In this document: one piece after another, positions 27,631 to 36,789 of the stretch | How the letters are laid out: the number at the start of each line of letters is the position of its first letter | Position numbering within the stretch: position 1 is the first letter of the stretch | From: Aromatoleum aromaticum EbN1 | GTDB lineage: Bacteria; Pseudomonadota; Gammaproteobacteria; Burkholderiales; Rhodocyclaceae | Reading direction: 5' to 3' | Length of the DNA stretch: 64,000 nucleotides | Assembly: GCF_000025965.1 (NCBI RefSeq) | Contig: NC_006513.1 | Location: 310,001-374,000, forward strand | Position numbers and translations under genes: made by a program | The notes under the pieces: generated by a model | What the model was told of the DNA's origin: nothing | Seen by the model: the letters and a program-made list of their open reading frames with translations, nothing else | The model's database searches: none

Positions 27631-29754
27631 TCAAAACTGCCCATGCCAACTCATTGCCCCGCCGATCTTGCTCGCGTCGTTAACGTTGTCTGCGTTGTCG
27701 CGCCAATGAAAGCCGAACGATAAATAAGCGTTTACGGCTAACGGATACAGATACGCCGCCGAAAGCTTGATCTCTCTTTTTTCGGAGACCATGGATGCCA
27801 TGTGGCGTTCGATGCGTTCGCTGCCATCTTCATTGAAGCCATTGACCCATTGCGCTGTCAGTGCTCCAGCCGTCACCGCGACAGGCCTTGACAACTCAAG
27901 AAGCAGGCGGTCATTCTTTCGCCAGTGATGCTCGCCAATCAAACCTAACGTCCATGCGTCAGAATACGAGTTCACATCATAAAAAATGCCGGTCTGACGC
28001 ATCGAATTTCTTGCGCCACTGTAGCTAACGAATGAAGTAATTGTATTTGACCATTTGTGCGCCGCCCGGAAGGTCATTACCCTTCCCCGTGAGTACTGAC
28101 TCCCCTGCTTAAGACGAGTTCCCAGAATACCCTGCTCCGTGAACAGGGACCCCTGAATACTAATCCAGAGGTCAGATCCAAAAGTTCTGCTGATCTCGGC
28201 GATTGACGCCCCGGATCCACCGGACTCTCCTCCGCGATTATCACGTGTCAGGAATCCAACTTTCGTCTTCCAAGCGCCAGCGAGTTGAACGCCGATCCCA
28301 GCATGTCGTGTTGCGTTGACGAATCCGAAGTACGGATTATCTGACAGCCCAAAAGCTGCAGATCCCATGCCCGGCAGGGCCGAGTCAGCGAGCCCATGCC
28401 AGACTCCAGTCAAGGCGCCAGTCGCGAAAGTAATTTCGATCGGACTGCCCGAGAAATGCTGTACAAGGTACGTACCTCCTGCTCTAGAGCCACTTGCCGC
28501 CGGGCCAGATCGAGCAAGAAAAAGGCGGCCATTGGTAACGGGGATCCGTTGACTACCCAGTACGGCTACAGCTTTTTGTAACGTGTTCGTCTCCAACTCG
28601 CCAGAACGCATTCGAACTAGTGGGATGTCAGTTTTAAAATCTCTTCCGAAATGGTCAAACCCGGATAGGCTGATGCCCTGCAGTCGCTTCGCCGCACCTG
28701 CTGCCGCGGGCGAAAGCTGTGCCTGCGCCTGGCTCACCGGAATAGTGCCGGCATGAGTCAAAAGGCCCAAACCCCCAACCGGCCGCATCGCTTTCTCGAC
28801 ATTGAGAAGACCCCAACCGTACATCGGGTCAACTCCTGGCTCCCCCAAATCCGTTGCCGTACTAAAAAGAATCTCTGCGGTTTGCCTGGCGTTTAGCGCT
28901 GGCCACCTTGATTTCAATAGCGCTGCTGCACCGCTCACGACGGGGGCGGCCATTGAAGTTCCACTCATGTGCCCGTAACCGCTCGCGGATGCATTGTAGG
29001 TCGACATCAGGCCGACACCGGGTGCGACGATATACCGATTTGCTGTATCACCGGCGCTGTTTGAAAAACTGGTGAGTTGATTATTTTCGTCAACGGCGCC
29101 CACAACGATAATCTGGCCGTTCACAGGTGCCTCTTTTGCGTATCGTGCTGGCCAAGTCGGATTTCTTCCACCGCCATTGCCAGCGGCAACGACGACAAGC
29201 TTGCCGGCTTGAATGTTGCCGAGAAGCGCTGACTCGAAGTAAGCATCCAGTGGTCTCGGCGCGCCAAGACTGAGGTTTACCACAAACGCTGGGCTGTCAT
29301 TCACGTATCTGAGCCCATTTCCAAGGGAAGAACTAGTTGCGATGCCGTCATCGTCGAATACACGTACCGGAAGGAGACTGACCTCCGGGGCTATTCCGTG
29401 CATTCCTCGACCGTCTCGCGCCGCTCCAATCACGCCCGCCACGTGCGTACCGTGGCCATCACGATCTGCGAGGAAGGGGGCCGCAATCGTGATTTTGGTC
29501 GTTGCGTCGAATCCGGTAAGCAATCGGCCAAAAAACTCCGGATGCAGCCCTTGCACCCCGGTATCAAGGACTGCGACCGTAACTCCCTTCCCTCGAACAC
29601 CGGAATCGACCGCCGCGATGCCTTTGACCTGCGTCACGAAGGCGCTGTTGTTGCGTTCGGCCTGTCTCGCCAAATTGAGCCACGTGAGCGACTGTGACGC
29701 AAATACAGGACAACTCGCGACAGAGAGTGTGAGCGCGAGAAAGAGCTTTTTCAA
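27631..29754 (-). CDS. Subtilisin-like serine protease with autotransporter-type C-terminus
   Basis: 707 residues. Signal peptide KKLFLALTLSVASCPVFA. Subtilase S8 domain about 45-325 with a full triad: Asp in VAVLDTGVQ, His in DGHGTHVAGV and Ser in SGTSMAAPVV, plus AAGNGGG as the oxyanion region. A linker follows, then a C-terminal third rich in alternating strands ending in Phe (SWHGQF), typical of an autotransporter beta-barrel. The protein should be exported and displayed on or released from the outer membrane. Start is TTG at 29754 with a poor ribosome site, so the exact start is uncertain. The gene ends ten bases from the nested IS and appears intact. AT-richer than the chromosome genes; probably acquired. 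Confidence 0.82.
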   Translation of the reverse strand: MKKLFLALTLSVASCPVFASQSLTWLNLARQAERNNSAFVTQVKGIAAVDSGVRGKGVTVAVLDTGVQGLHPEFFGRLLTGFDATTKITIAAPFLADRDGHGTHVAGVIGAARDGRGMHGIAPEVSLLPVRVFDDDGIATSSSLGNGLRYVNDSPAFVVNLSLGAPRPLDAYFESALLGNIQAGKLVVVAAGNGGGRNPTWPARYAKEAPVNGQIIVVGAVDENNQLTSFSNSAGDTANRYIVAPGVGLMSTYNASASGYGHMSGTSMAAPVVSGAAALLKSRWPALNARQTAEILFSTATDLGEPGVDPMYGWGLLNVEKAMRPVGGLGLLTHAGTIPVSQAQAQLSPAAAGAAKRLQGISLSGFDHFGRDFKTDIPLVRMRSGELETNTLQKAVAVLGSQRIPVTNGRLFLARSGPAASGSRAGGTYLVQHFSGSPIEITFATGALTGVWHGLADSALPGMGSAAFGLSDNPYFGFVNATRHAGIGVQLAGAWKTKVGFLTRDNRGGESGGSGASIAEISRTFGSDLWISIQGSLFTEQGILGTRLKQGSQYSRGRVMTFRAAHKWSNTITSFVSYSGARNSMRQTGIFYDVNSYSDAWTLGLIGEHHWRKNDRLLLELSRPVAVTAGALTAQWVNGFNEDGSERIERHMASMVSEKREIKLSAAYLYPLAVNAYLSFGFHWRDNADNVNDASKIGGAMSWHGQF

Positions 29755-29841
29755 AGACTGTACTCGATCTTAGAATTTTCATTATGCAGCGGTGGGTAGT
29801 TGAGGGCACCCACAGCTATTCGCAGGTAGCCCTTTTCGCCT

Positions 29842-29863
29842 ATGGCTACCAAATGGCTACCAA
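29842..29863. repeat. Tandem 11-bp direct repeat beside tRNA-Arg
   Basis: Two perfect, adjacent copies of ATGGCTACCAA (29842-29852, 29853-29863), about 70 bases beyond the tRNA-Arg 3' end, with a related AGGTAGCC at 29824. Position and exact 11-bp phasing suggest leftover integrase or excisionase arm sites from an integrated element; no integrase gene is present. Confidence 0.5.
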
Positions 29864-29886
29864 AACGTCGGGGCATGCACCAAAGC

Positions 29887-29911
29887 AAAAAGGCCAGTCT
29901 TTCGACTGGCC
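29887..29911 (-). terminator. Rho-independent terminator of tRNA-Arg
   Basis: Perfect hairpin, read on the minus strand GGCCAGTC-GAAA-GACTGGCC followed by TTTTT, starting about 18 bases after the tRNA 3' end. GNRA-type tetraloop and T run make it a strong terminator. Confidence 0.92.
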
Positions 29912-29928
29912 TAAGTGCTTGATTATTC

Positions 29929-30005
29929 TGGCGCGCCCGGAGAGATTCGAACTCCCTACCCCTTGGTTCGTAGCCAAGTACTCTATCCAGATGAGCTACG
30001 GGCGC
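29929..30005 (-). tRNA. tRNA-Arg (ACG)
   Basis: 77 nt including encoded CCA. Acceptor arms GCGCCCG and CGGGCGC pair fully; anticodon stem CTTGG/CCAAG holds the loop CTACGAA with anticodon ACG (wobble A, later inosine); the T loop has TTCGAAT. Tract on its 3' side is IS-rich, as expected for an island insertion point. Confidence 0.97.
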
Positions 30006-30214
30006 CTTGTGAAGAAGCGAGATTTTAACAGGTCTCGCTGCTGCGTCAACCACCTCACGGTATTTTTTCGGAATCACCGCAATTTCATCGAAAACCCTGT
30101 CGAATCATCGATTTGATGAACTTTTCCCGCTCTTGCGAGCTACCGTGAGACGCGCAGGCCGGCATTATGGACAGGCCCTGCGCGCCGCGCAAGCACTTTC
30201 GCGGGCGGCGCGGC

Positions 30215-31102
30215 TCAGCGGGTGTAATAGCCCACGCCGACGATCTTGTCGCCGACCTTGCGGAAAAAGCTGTGTTTCGACTCGAGCTTTTCCGTCAGCG
30301 GATTGCGCCAGGCGTAATCGAGTTCCCCTTCGCCCTTGCGCCCAACGATGTTCAGCATGTCGGTGACGACGGCCTTGCCTTTCGGGTCGCGCAGCGCGCT
30401 GCCGTCGGTGCCGACCATTGCGGGAGAACCGCCGTGGGCGACGAAGCGCCGGGTCGGGATATCGATGACGAAGACGTAGAGATCGTCCTGAATGAAACCG
30501 CCGTCGACCGCATTGAAAGCGTCCAGCGCGGCGTCGCCCTTTTCGTTCAGCGCGGTCACGGCGCGCTCGAGCAGGCCTTTCGCCTGCTCGGCAGTGGCGC
30601 GCGGCGTGTAGTAGCCGACGGCGATGATGCGATCGTCTACCCGCTCGAACAGCGTGACCTTCGGCTCGATGCGGTTGTCGACGCGGTTGAGCCAGCGGTA
30701 CTCGATACGGCCGTGGCCTGTTTTCGCCGCCGTGTCGAGCATGTCGCGAAAAAACTCCTTGCCGGAGCCATCCTTCATCGTCGCGACGTTGCGTCCGACC
30801 AGCGCAACGGACGGCCCGCCGCTCGCGAGCATGTCGCCATCCAGGGTCAGCACATAGACGTACAGCTCCTTGTCGCTGAACGCCGGCGACCGGTTGAAAT
30901 CGGTCAGCGCGGCTTCGCCCTTCTCGCGATAGTGCGTGACGGCCTTCTCGAGCAGGCGGCGGCTGCGGTTCTCGTCGGCGCGCTGGACGAGATCGGCCTG
31001 TGCGGCCGGAGCTGTTGCGGCGGATGCGAGCGCGGCGGCGTGAGCCGTCGGAAACGCGAGGCTGCACAGGCACAGGGAAACGATACGAAAAGTTGTTTTC
31101 AT
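30215..31102 (-). CDS. Exported protein with two Cache (sCache_2-like) domains
   Basis: 295 residues with a signal peptide (MKTTFRIVSLCLCSLAF, cut after AHA). Two similar halves: about 45-165 and 170-295. Each runs from LLEKAV..YREKGEAALTDFN or LLERAVTALNEKGDAALDAFN, through a YVYVLTLDG / YVFVIDI strand, to a final VGYYTPR / VGVGYYTR. These are sCache_2-type periplasmic ligand-sensing folds, usually attached to chemoreceptors or kinases; here there is no membrane or output domain, so it may be a soluble binding partner. Ligand unknown. No clear ribosome site. Confidence 0.85.
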   Translation of the reverse strand: MKTTFRIVSLCLCSLAFPTAHAAALASAATAPAAQADLVQRADENRSRRLLEKAVTHYREKGEAALTDFNRSPAFSDKELYVYVLTLDGDMLASGGPSVALVGRNVATMKDGSGKEFFRDMLDTAAKTGHGRIEYRWLNRVDNRIEPKVTLFERVDDRIIAVGYYTPRATAEQAKGLLERAVTALNEKGDAALDAFNAVDGGFIQDDLYVFVIDIPTRRFVAHGGSPAMVGTDGSALRDPKGKAVVTDMLNIVGRKGEGELDYAWRNPLTEKLESKHSFFRKVGDKIVGVGYYTR

Positions 31103-31220
31103 GGTCTGGAATCAGTTTCAGCAATGATTGGATGCACAAAAATTATCGGATATGACGGTGATTGTCGAGACATGCTCGTCGCACGCCTCCCGACGCCCTC
31201 CACAGCGGCCGCCCGTTCGG

Positions 31221-32909
31221 TCAGCGAAAACGGTACACGCGCGCCTCGTACGGCTCGAGCAGCAGACTGTCGGTCGGGGTGTGCGGCTCGACCGGCTGGT
31301 TCGCGAGCAGCAATCCGCCGCCGTCCAGCAGCAGGTCCGGCTGGTGGTATCGGGCTTCGTCGCGCGTCATGTTCGTGATGATCACGTAGCGCTGCGAACC
31401 ATGCGTTCGGCTGTAGGCATAGATCTGCGCGTCGTCCTCCATCAGCAGCTCGCAGTGGCCATGGACGAGCCCGGGCTCGCGTTTGCGCAGCGCGATGAGG
31501 CGGCGGTAATGGTTCAGCACCGACGCGGAGTTGCGCTCCTGCAGCTCGGCGTTGATCTCGTTGAAGTTCGGATTAACGCGCAGCCACGGCGTGCCGGAGC
31601 TGAACCCGCCGTTCGCCGACCCGTCCCACTGCATCGGCGTGCGTGCGTTGTCGCGCGAGACGATCGACAACAGGTCGATGATGTCGCCCTCGGCGAGCCC
31701 TTCACGCTTCATCGACGCGAAGCGATTTTTCGTCAGGACGTCGTTGAAATCATCGAGCGCCGCAAAGCGGCTGTTCGTCATGCCGAGTTCCTGCCCCTGG
31801 TAGATGAACGGCGTGCCCTGCATCAGGAAATACATCGTTGCCAGCGCAGTCGCGCTCTCACGCCAGTAGCGGCCGGTGTCGCCCCAGCGCGAAACGACCC
31901 GGGGCAGATCGTGGTTTTCGAGGAACAGCGCATTCCAGCCGGTGCCGTCGAGACTCTTCTGCCATTTCGTCAGCACGGCCCTGAGCGCCGGAAGGTCGAG
32001 CCCGTTGCGCGGCGCCTTCTTCCACAGCGCGGAATGCTCGAACTGGAAGATCATGTTGAGCCGCCGGTGCTCCTCGCCCACCCAGGCTCTGGCCTGCTCC
32101 GGCGACACGCCGTTGGCTTCGCCGACGGTCATCACGTCGTAGTGGTCGAACGTGTGGCGGCACAACTCGTCCAGGTAGTCGAGCACGCCATCGACGTTCA
32201 TGTGCTTCTCGAACGACGGCACGTAATCGAGGCCGTGCGGATTCGGCATGTCGGGCAGCCCCGGCTCCTTCTTCTTGTGGCTGACGGCGTCGAGCCTGAA
32301 GCCGTCGACGCCCTTGTCGAGCCACCAGCGCACCATTTCGTAGATCGCGGTCCGCACTTCCGGGTTGTCCCAGTTCAGGTCCGGCTGCCGCTCCGAGAAC
32401 AGGTGCAGGAAATACTGGCCGGTCTTGTCGTCGTATTTCCACACCGAGCCCTTGAAAATGCTCTCCCAGTTGTTCGGCTCGCGCCCGTCCTTGCCGTCGC
32501 GCCACAAGTACCAGTCGCGCTTCGGGTTGTTCAGCGACGCGCGCGATTCGAGAAACCACGGGTGCAGGTCGCTGGTGTGGTTCGCGACGAGATCGAGGAT
32601 CAGCCGCATGCCGCGGCGGTGGACTTCGGCGAGCAGGCAGTCGAAATCCGCCATCGTGCCGAAGTCGTCCATGATCGCCCGGTAGTCGCTGATGTCGTAC
32701 CCGTTGTCATCGTTCGGCGAGCTGAACACCGGGCAGATCCAGATCACGTCGACGCCGAGCGACTTCAAGTAGTCGAGCCGCACGGTGATGCCGTTCAGAT
32801 CGCCGATCCCGTCGCCGTTCGAATCCATGAAGCTGCGCGGATAGATCTGATACACGACGGCCTCCTTCCACCATGCCCTGCCACCCGCGTTGTCGCCTGC
32901 CGTCCTCAT
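31221..32909 (-). CDS. Alpha-glucosidase / oligo-1,6-glucosidase (GH13)
   Basis: 562 residues, cytoplasmic GH13 family enzyme hydrolysing alpha-glucosides. Domain A barrel motifs: DLVANHTS (region I), GFRLDAVSH (nucleophile Asp, region II), VGEANGV (acid/base Glu, region III) and LENHDLPR (region IV). GMDSN-type calcium site at SFMDSNGDGIGDLNGI. The C-terminal beta domain ends VYRFR. GAGGAG precedes ATG 32909; the frame extends 46 codons further without a start signal. Divergent from glucokinase, 155 bases apart, consistent with release and phosphorylation of glucose. Could also act as a trehalose synthase relative, but length favours a glucosidase. Confidence 0.92.
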   Translation of the reverse strand: MRTAGDNAGGRAWWKEAVVYQIYPRSFMDSNGDGIGDLNGITVRLDYLKSLGVDVIWICPVFSSPNDDNGYDISDYRAIMDDFGTMADFDCLLAEVHRRGMRLILDLVANHTSDLHPWFLESRASLNNPKRDWYLWRDGKDGREPNNWESIFKGSVWKYDDKTGQYFLHLFSERQPDLNWDNPEVRTAIYEMVRWWLDKGVDGFRLDAVSHKKKEPGLPDMPNPHGLDYVPSFEKHMNVDGVLDYLDELCRHTFDHYDVMTVGEANGVSPEQARAWVGEEHRRLNMIFQFEHSALWKKAPRNGLDLPALRAVLTKWQKSLDGTGWNALFLENHDLPRVVSRWGDTGRYWRESATALATMYFLMQGTPFIYQGQELGMTNSRFAALDDFNDVLTKNRFASMKREGLAEGDIIDLLSIVSRDNARTPMQWDGSANGGFSSGTPWLRVNPNFNEINAELQERNSASVLNHYRRLIALRKREPGLVHGHCELLMEDDAQIYAYSRTHGSQRYVIITNMTRDEARYHQPDLLLDGGGLLLANQPVEPHTPTDSLLLEPYEARVYRFR

Positions 32910-33064
32910 CCGTGCTTCTCCTCGCTGTCGAGTGCCAAACCGTCGATTGTCGCAGTTCCGGCCCGTTCCGCGAGTTGCCGCGTCTACGTCCGGGCAGGCA
33001 AGGTGGACACTTTTGCGCGCGGCGGGCACTCTCCCGGTTCTGTCCATCCGCTTCGATCGCCCCG

Positions 33065-34060
33065 ATGCCCACTGGCTGCTCCGACACCTACCCCCGGCTG
33101 ATCGGCGACATCGGCGGCACGCACGCCCGCTTTGCCGTCATCGACTCGCCGGGCAGCCCGCCGACGCGCTTTCGCACGCTGTGCTGTGACGATCACGCCG
33201 GACTCCTGGAGGCCGTCCAGGCTTACCTGCTGCTGGAACGGGGACTTGCCGGGCCGCGTGTCGCCGCGTTCGGCATCGCGAATCCCGTCGAGGGCGATCG
33301 GGTACGGATGACGAATCACGACTGGTCGTTTTCGATCGAGCAGCTGCGCATCGAGCTCGGGCTCGCGCGGCTCGTGGTCCTCAACGACTTCACCGCGCTC
33401 GCGCTGTCGCTGCCCCGACTGCAGGCCGGTGAACGGCGTCAGATCGGCGGCGGCAACGAGTGCGCCGGGCGGCCGGTCGCGCTGATCGGACCGGGCACCG
33501 GTCTCGGCGTGTCGGGGCTGGTGCGCTGCGGCAACGGCTACGCGCCGCTCGAAGGCGAAGGCGGCCACGTCACGCTGGCGGCGTCCACGCCACGCGAAGC
33601 GGAGCTCATCGCAGTGCTCGCCGCGCGCTTCGACCACGTGTCGGCCGAGCGGGCGCTGTCGGGACCGGGGCTGATCGCCCTGCACGACGCGATCCGGCAG
33701 CTCGCGGGCGCCCCGCCGCTGGCCCTCGAAGCGGACGAGATCAGCGCCCGGGCGATGGCCGCGAGCTGTCCATGGTGCGCCGAGGCGCTGCAGGTCTTCT
33801 GCGGGATGCTCGGCAGCGTCGCCGGCGACCTCGCGCTGACGCTGGGCGCATTCGGCGGCGTGTATATCGGGGGGGGAATCGTGCCGAAGCTCGGCGACTT
33901 CTTCGATCGATCGGATTTCCGCCGGCGCTTCGAACAGAAAGGACGGTTTTCCGAATACCTCGCGCGCATCCCCTGTTACGTCATCCTCGCCGAATATCCT
34001 GCGCTGCTCGGCGCCGCGACGGCGCTCGACAACGCGCTCGCCGGCGAAACGGGCACCTGA
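33065..34060 (+). CDS. glk: Glucokinase
   Basis: 331 residues, bacterial glucokinase (ROK-unrelated Glk family): ATP plus glucose to glucose-6-phosphate. LIGDIGGTHARFAV is the N-terminal phosphate motif, VLNDFTALAL contains the catalytic Asp, GPGTGLGVSGL is the second ATP motif and LEGEGGHVTL the sugar-binding segment. Start taken at ATG 33065; no ribosome site is visible and the frame is open further upstream. Pairs with the divergent alpha-glucosidase. Confidence 0.93.
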   Translation: MPTGCSDTYPRLIGDIGGTHARFAVIDSPGSPPTRFRTLCCDDHAGLLEAVQAYLLLERGLAGPRVAAFGIANPVEGDRVRMTNHDWSFSIEQLRIELGLARLVVLNDFTALALSLPRLQAGERRQIGGGNECAGRPVALIGPGTGLGVSGLVRCGNGYAPLEGEGGHVTLAASTPREAELIAVLAARFDHVSAERALSGPGLIALHDAIRQLAGAPPLALEADEISARAMAASCPWCAEALQVFCGMLGSVAGDLALTLGAFGGVYIGGGIVPKLGDFFDRSDFRRRFEQKGRFSEYLARIPCYVILAEYPALLGAATALDNALAGETGT

Positions 34061-34092
34061 CGGGGATAACGCCCGGCAATCGGCCGTGCCGC

Positions 34093-34950
34093 TCAGCCCG
34101 GCAGCGGAACCGCGCCCTGCGACAGCAGGCTCCAGCCCGATCCGGTGCACACCGCCTCGCGACACGTCACGATCGTGAAGCGGCCGATGCGCGCGTCGTG
34201 ATCCCGTTCCTCGATTTCGATACGCCGCAGGCCCGCCTCCCCTGCGCCGCGCAGCGCGATCGGCACGAAACGCACCAGATTGTAGGAATTGGGCCGACCG
34301 TTGCGACGCCGGGTCGACATCGATGTGCCGGCCTGCAGCACCAGCGCATCGCGCGAGCCATCGCCGGTCGCCACGCAGTACGGCAAATGGATGTGTCCGC
34401 CGAGAAACAGGTCGGCTCCGGCGGCGATCCAGGCGGCGAGCGCCGCATCGGCACCGCGGACGCGGTTGCGCCGGTCGGAAGGCTCGATGATCTCGAGCGG
34501 GTGGTGCAGTGCGACGACCTTGAAGGACTCGCCAAGGGCCGCAAGCTGGCGAGCGACCTGCTCGACGAGCGGCGCCGGCAGTTCGCCATGTTTATGGCGC
34601 AGCATGCGGGTCGAATTGACGCCGACGACCGCAACACGGCGGCCCCGCCACAGCGGGGAAAGCGACGCGCAGATATGGCGACGGTAGTGGCGGTAAGGCG
34701 CGGTGAAGCGGGTGAAGAGGTCGAACAGTGGCAGATCGTGATTGCCGGGCAGCGTCAGCACCGGAAGCGGCGCGAGACTGTCGAGGAAGGCTCGCGCAGC
34801 GCGAAACTGCGCCTGCCGGGCGCGCTGCGTGATGTCACCGGTCAACACGACGAGGTCCGGCGCTTCGCGCAGCAGATCCTCACGCAGCGCATCGCGGACC
34901 GGCGCCTCCTCGGTGCCGAAATGCGGGTCCGAAATATGGGCGAGCCGCAT
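34093..34950 (-). CDS. Metallophosphoesterase
   Basis: 285 residues, calcineurin-like phosphoesterase. All metal-binding motifs are visible: ISDPHFG, LVVLTGDITQRA, LPGNHD, HHPLE and GGHIHLP. Substrate (cyclic nucleotide, phospholipid or nucleotide-sugar) cannot be told; the preceding gene is a lipid kinase whose stop codon overlaps this start (TGATG), so a lipid phosphomonoester is plausible. Confidence 0.9.
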   Translation of the reverse strand: MRLAHISDPHFGTEEAPVRDALREDLLREAPDLVVLTGDITQRARQAQFRAARAFLDSLAPLPVLTLPGNHDLPLFDLFTRFTAPYRHYRRHICASLSPLWRGRRVAVVGVNSTRMLRHKHGELPAPLVEQVARQLAALGESFKVVALHHPLEIIEPSDRRNRVRGADAALAAWIAAGADLFLGGHIHLPYCVATGDGSRDALVLQAGTSMSTRRRNGRPNSYNLVRFVPIALRGAGEAGLRRIEIEERDHDARIGRFTIVTCREAVCTGSGWSLLSQGAVPLPG

Positions 34951-35933
34951 CACGCGCGCACCTCGGGCACTGCCGGCACGAGAACCTGCAGCGCCTCCGG
35001 CACCGATCTCACGACGAGCGGCAGCTCGCAGTCGACGAGTTCGCCGTCGAGCGCGACGCGGATATGCGGCGTGCCCTCGTCGAGCCGCTCGATCTGCACC
35101 GTCAGCGCGCAATACTGGCGCAGGTTTTCCGCGGTCTCGAGGCGGGCCAGCGCACCGCGCAGCACCAGCGCCAGCAGGTCGTGGCGGCCGACCTCCCGCA
35201 ACGCGAGCACGGCCAATTCGCCGCGCGCGACGCACACCGCCTCGTCCAGGCCGAGGTGCTCCATCTGCAACGCGTTGCGGCCGAAGAACACCGTCAGCGT
35301 CGACAAGTTCAGCGGCCGGCCGTCGATCTGCAGGGCCAAACGGTACGGACGGTGCTCACGCATCAGCGTGACGAGCCCGGAGACGAACGCGACGAAGCGG
35401 TTGCGCCCGAAGCGCCGCTTGTGCACCTCACGCGTTTCGAGAAGACGACGGTAAAGGCCGATGCTCGCGTTGTTGAGGAAGAGCCTGCCATTGACCTCGC
35501 CGATCGGGACGCGGCGAATCGACCCGTCCACGGCCACTTGCGCCGCAGCCGCCGGATCGAGCGGAATGCCGAGTTCTCGAGCGAAGTAGTTGAAGGTCCC
35601 GAGCGGGATGACCGCGAACGGCAAACTGCGCTGGTACGCGACCGAAGCCACGGCATTCAGCGTGCCGTCGCCACCGGCCGCCGCGAGGATGCCCGGGCGC
35701 CGATCGGCCGCCGCGCGAACGAGCGCCGCCAGTTCGCGCGGCCGCTTCGCGACCAGCAGCTCGACGTCGCGGCCGCTCGCCTCCAGCACTTTTTCGATCG
35801 CCGCGCCGGCTTCGGACTTGTCCTCGCGGCCGGAGCCGGCGTTCATCACGACGGTGATCGGCAACTGCCGCGGCCCGGCGGCCAGCGGCGAGGCGGGAGG
35901 CAGCGGATGAAGGGACAGGCTCTGGCGAGTCAA
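34950..35933 (-). CDS. Diacylglycerol/sphingosine kinase-like lipid kinase (DAGK_cat)
   Basis: 327 residues. DAGK catalytic domain with VVMNAGSG (nucleotide loop), AAGGDGTLNAVAS (GGDGT signature) and PLGTFNYFARELG; a C-terminal beta-sandwich follows. Phosphorylates diacylglycerol or a related lipid at the inner membrane. I place the start at TTG 35933 because GGAGG lies five bases upstream; an ATG 28 codons earlier (36017) is possible but has a poor signal and adds a non-conserved tail. Translationally coupled to the phosphoesterase. Confidence 0.85.
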   Translation of the reverse strand: MTRQSLSLHPLPPASPLAAGPRQLPITVVMNAGSGREDKSEAGAAIEKVLEASGRDVELLVAKRPRELAALVRAAADRRPGILAAAGGDGTLNAVASVAYQRSLPFAVIPLGTFNYFARELGIPLDPAAAAQVAVDGSIRRVPIGEVNGRLFLNNASIGLYRRLLETREVHKRRFGRNRFVAFVSGLVTLMREHRPYRLALQIDGRPLNLSTLTVFFGRNALQMEHLGLDEAVCVARGELAVLALREVGRHDLLALVLRGALARLETAENLRQYCALTVQIERLDEGTPHIRVALDGELVDCELPLVVRSVPEALQVLVPAVPEVRA

Positions 35934-36117
35934 CGTTTCCTCCAGTGCGACCGGGTGGTCGAGCAGTTCGGCTCGACGTAATGACGGCACGCTGCGCCGG
36001 CAGTTCCAGAAACACACTGGGGCAAAAGCAGCCGTCCGCGGGCCAACGGCGAGTCCCGCGTCACCGCAACGAGTGCCGAATGGGGCGGCCGTAGCAATAG
36101 CATCGACTGCCCTCCGA

Positions 36118-36621
36118 TCAGAACCCGATCGCCGGTCCGCTCCACCTCCCGTCTCTCGGTCGCGCCCGGCCCATCGCTTCGGCGGCTTCGCACCAGCCTT
36201 CGCAGGCGTTGCGCCCCGCCCGGCCCCGCCACAGGTTCAGCAGCGCCTTGCAGCGGGCATAAAGATGAAAGAAACGCAGCACCGCGCGGCACTCGGCCGG
36301 ACTCGGGCGACGCGCGGCGCACACCAGCTTGTCGTCGGTCATGCCGCGGTCCCTCAGGATCACCGCGCCCCAGGCCCTCGTCACGACCCGGCTGCCGAGC
36401 GCCAGGCGCGGCCCGAGCACGAGCGCGTCGAGCAGGTCGCCTTCGCATCCGAGGTAGGCCGGCACTGAGCCGTAATTGAACGGACAGGGCAGCGGCGAGA
36501 TGAAATCGACGTGACCGGTCGAACCGCGTTTTACGAAGCTGCCTTTCGGAATCTCGATCAGGACTTCGAACTCGGGCGGCTCCTGATCGAAAAAAAAAGG
36601 ACTCGAAGTTGCGTCGTTCAT
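36118..36621 (-). CDS. Inorganic pyrophosphatase, diverged
   Basis: 167 residues, type I soluble pyrophosphatase family. Retained: EIPKGSFVKR, the YGSVPAYLG strand and acidic residues in CEGDLLDALVL and RGMTDDKL. In the family signature D-G-D-P-x-D the first Asp is Glu and the Pro is Leu. The C-terminal helix is present but unusual (WRGRAGRNACEGW). It is therefore a paralogue of uncertain activity rather than an obvious housekeeping Ppa. Stands alone, divergent from trmA. Confidence 0.8.
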   Translation of the reverse strand: MNDATSSPFFFDQEPPEFEVLIEIPKGSFVKRGSTGHVDFISPLPCPFNYGSVPAYLGCEGDLLDALVLGPRLALGSRVVTRAWGAVILRDRGMTDDKLVCAARRPSPAECRAVLRFFHLYARCKALLNLWRGRAGRNACEGWCEAAEAMGRARPRDGRWSGPAIGF

Positions 36622-36789
36622 TGCGCAAGCCTACGCCGTTCCGGCGTGCGGGCACGGACAAGGGTATATTTCGTCCTCGGCCGGTGGCCCGGGCCACCGG
36701 GCCCTGCGGCTTTTTCGCCGTTTCGCGCGCTTCGCCCGGAAACGACCTCTCTTCGACACGGCAATACCCTCGCAATACCCACGGATTTC

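Noticed and set aside
29784-30116. 110-aa frame containing ARPERFELPTPWFVAKYS
   Set aside because: This is read-through of the tRNA-Arg sequence, a well-known spurious protein.
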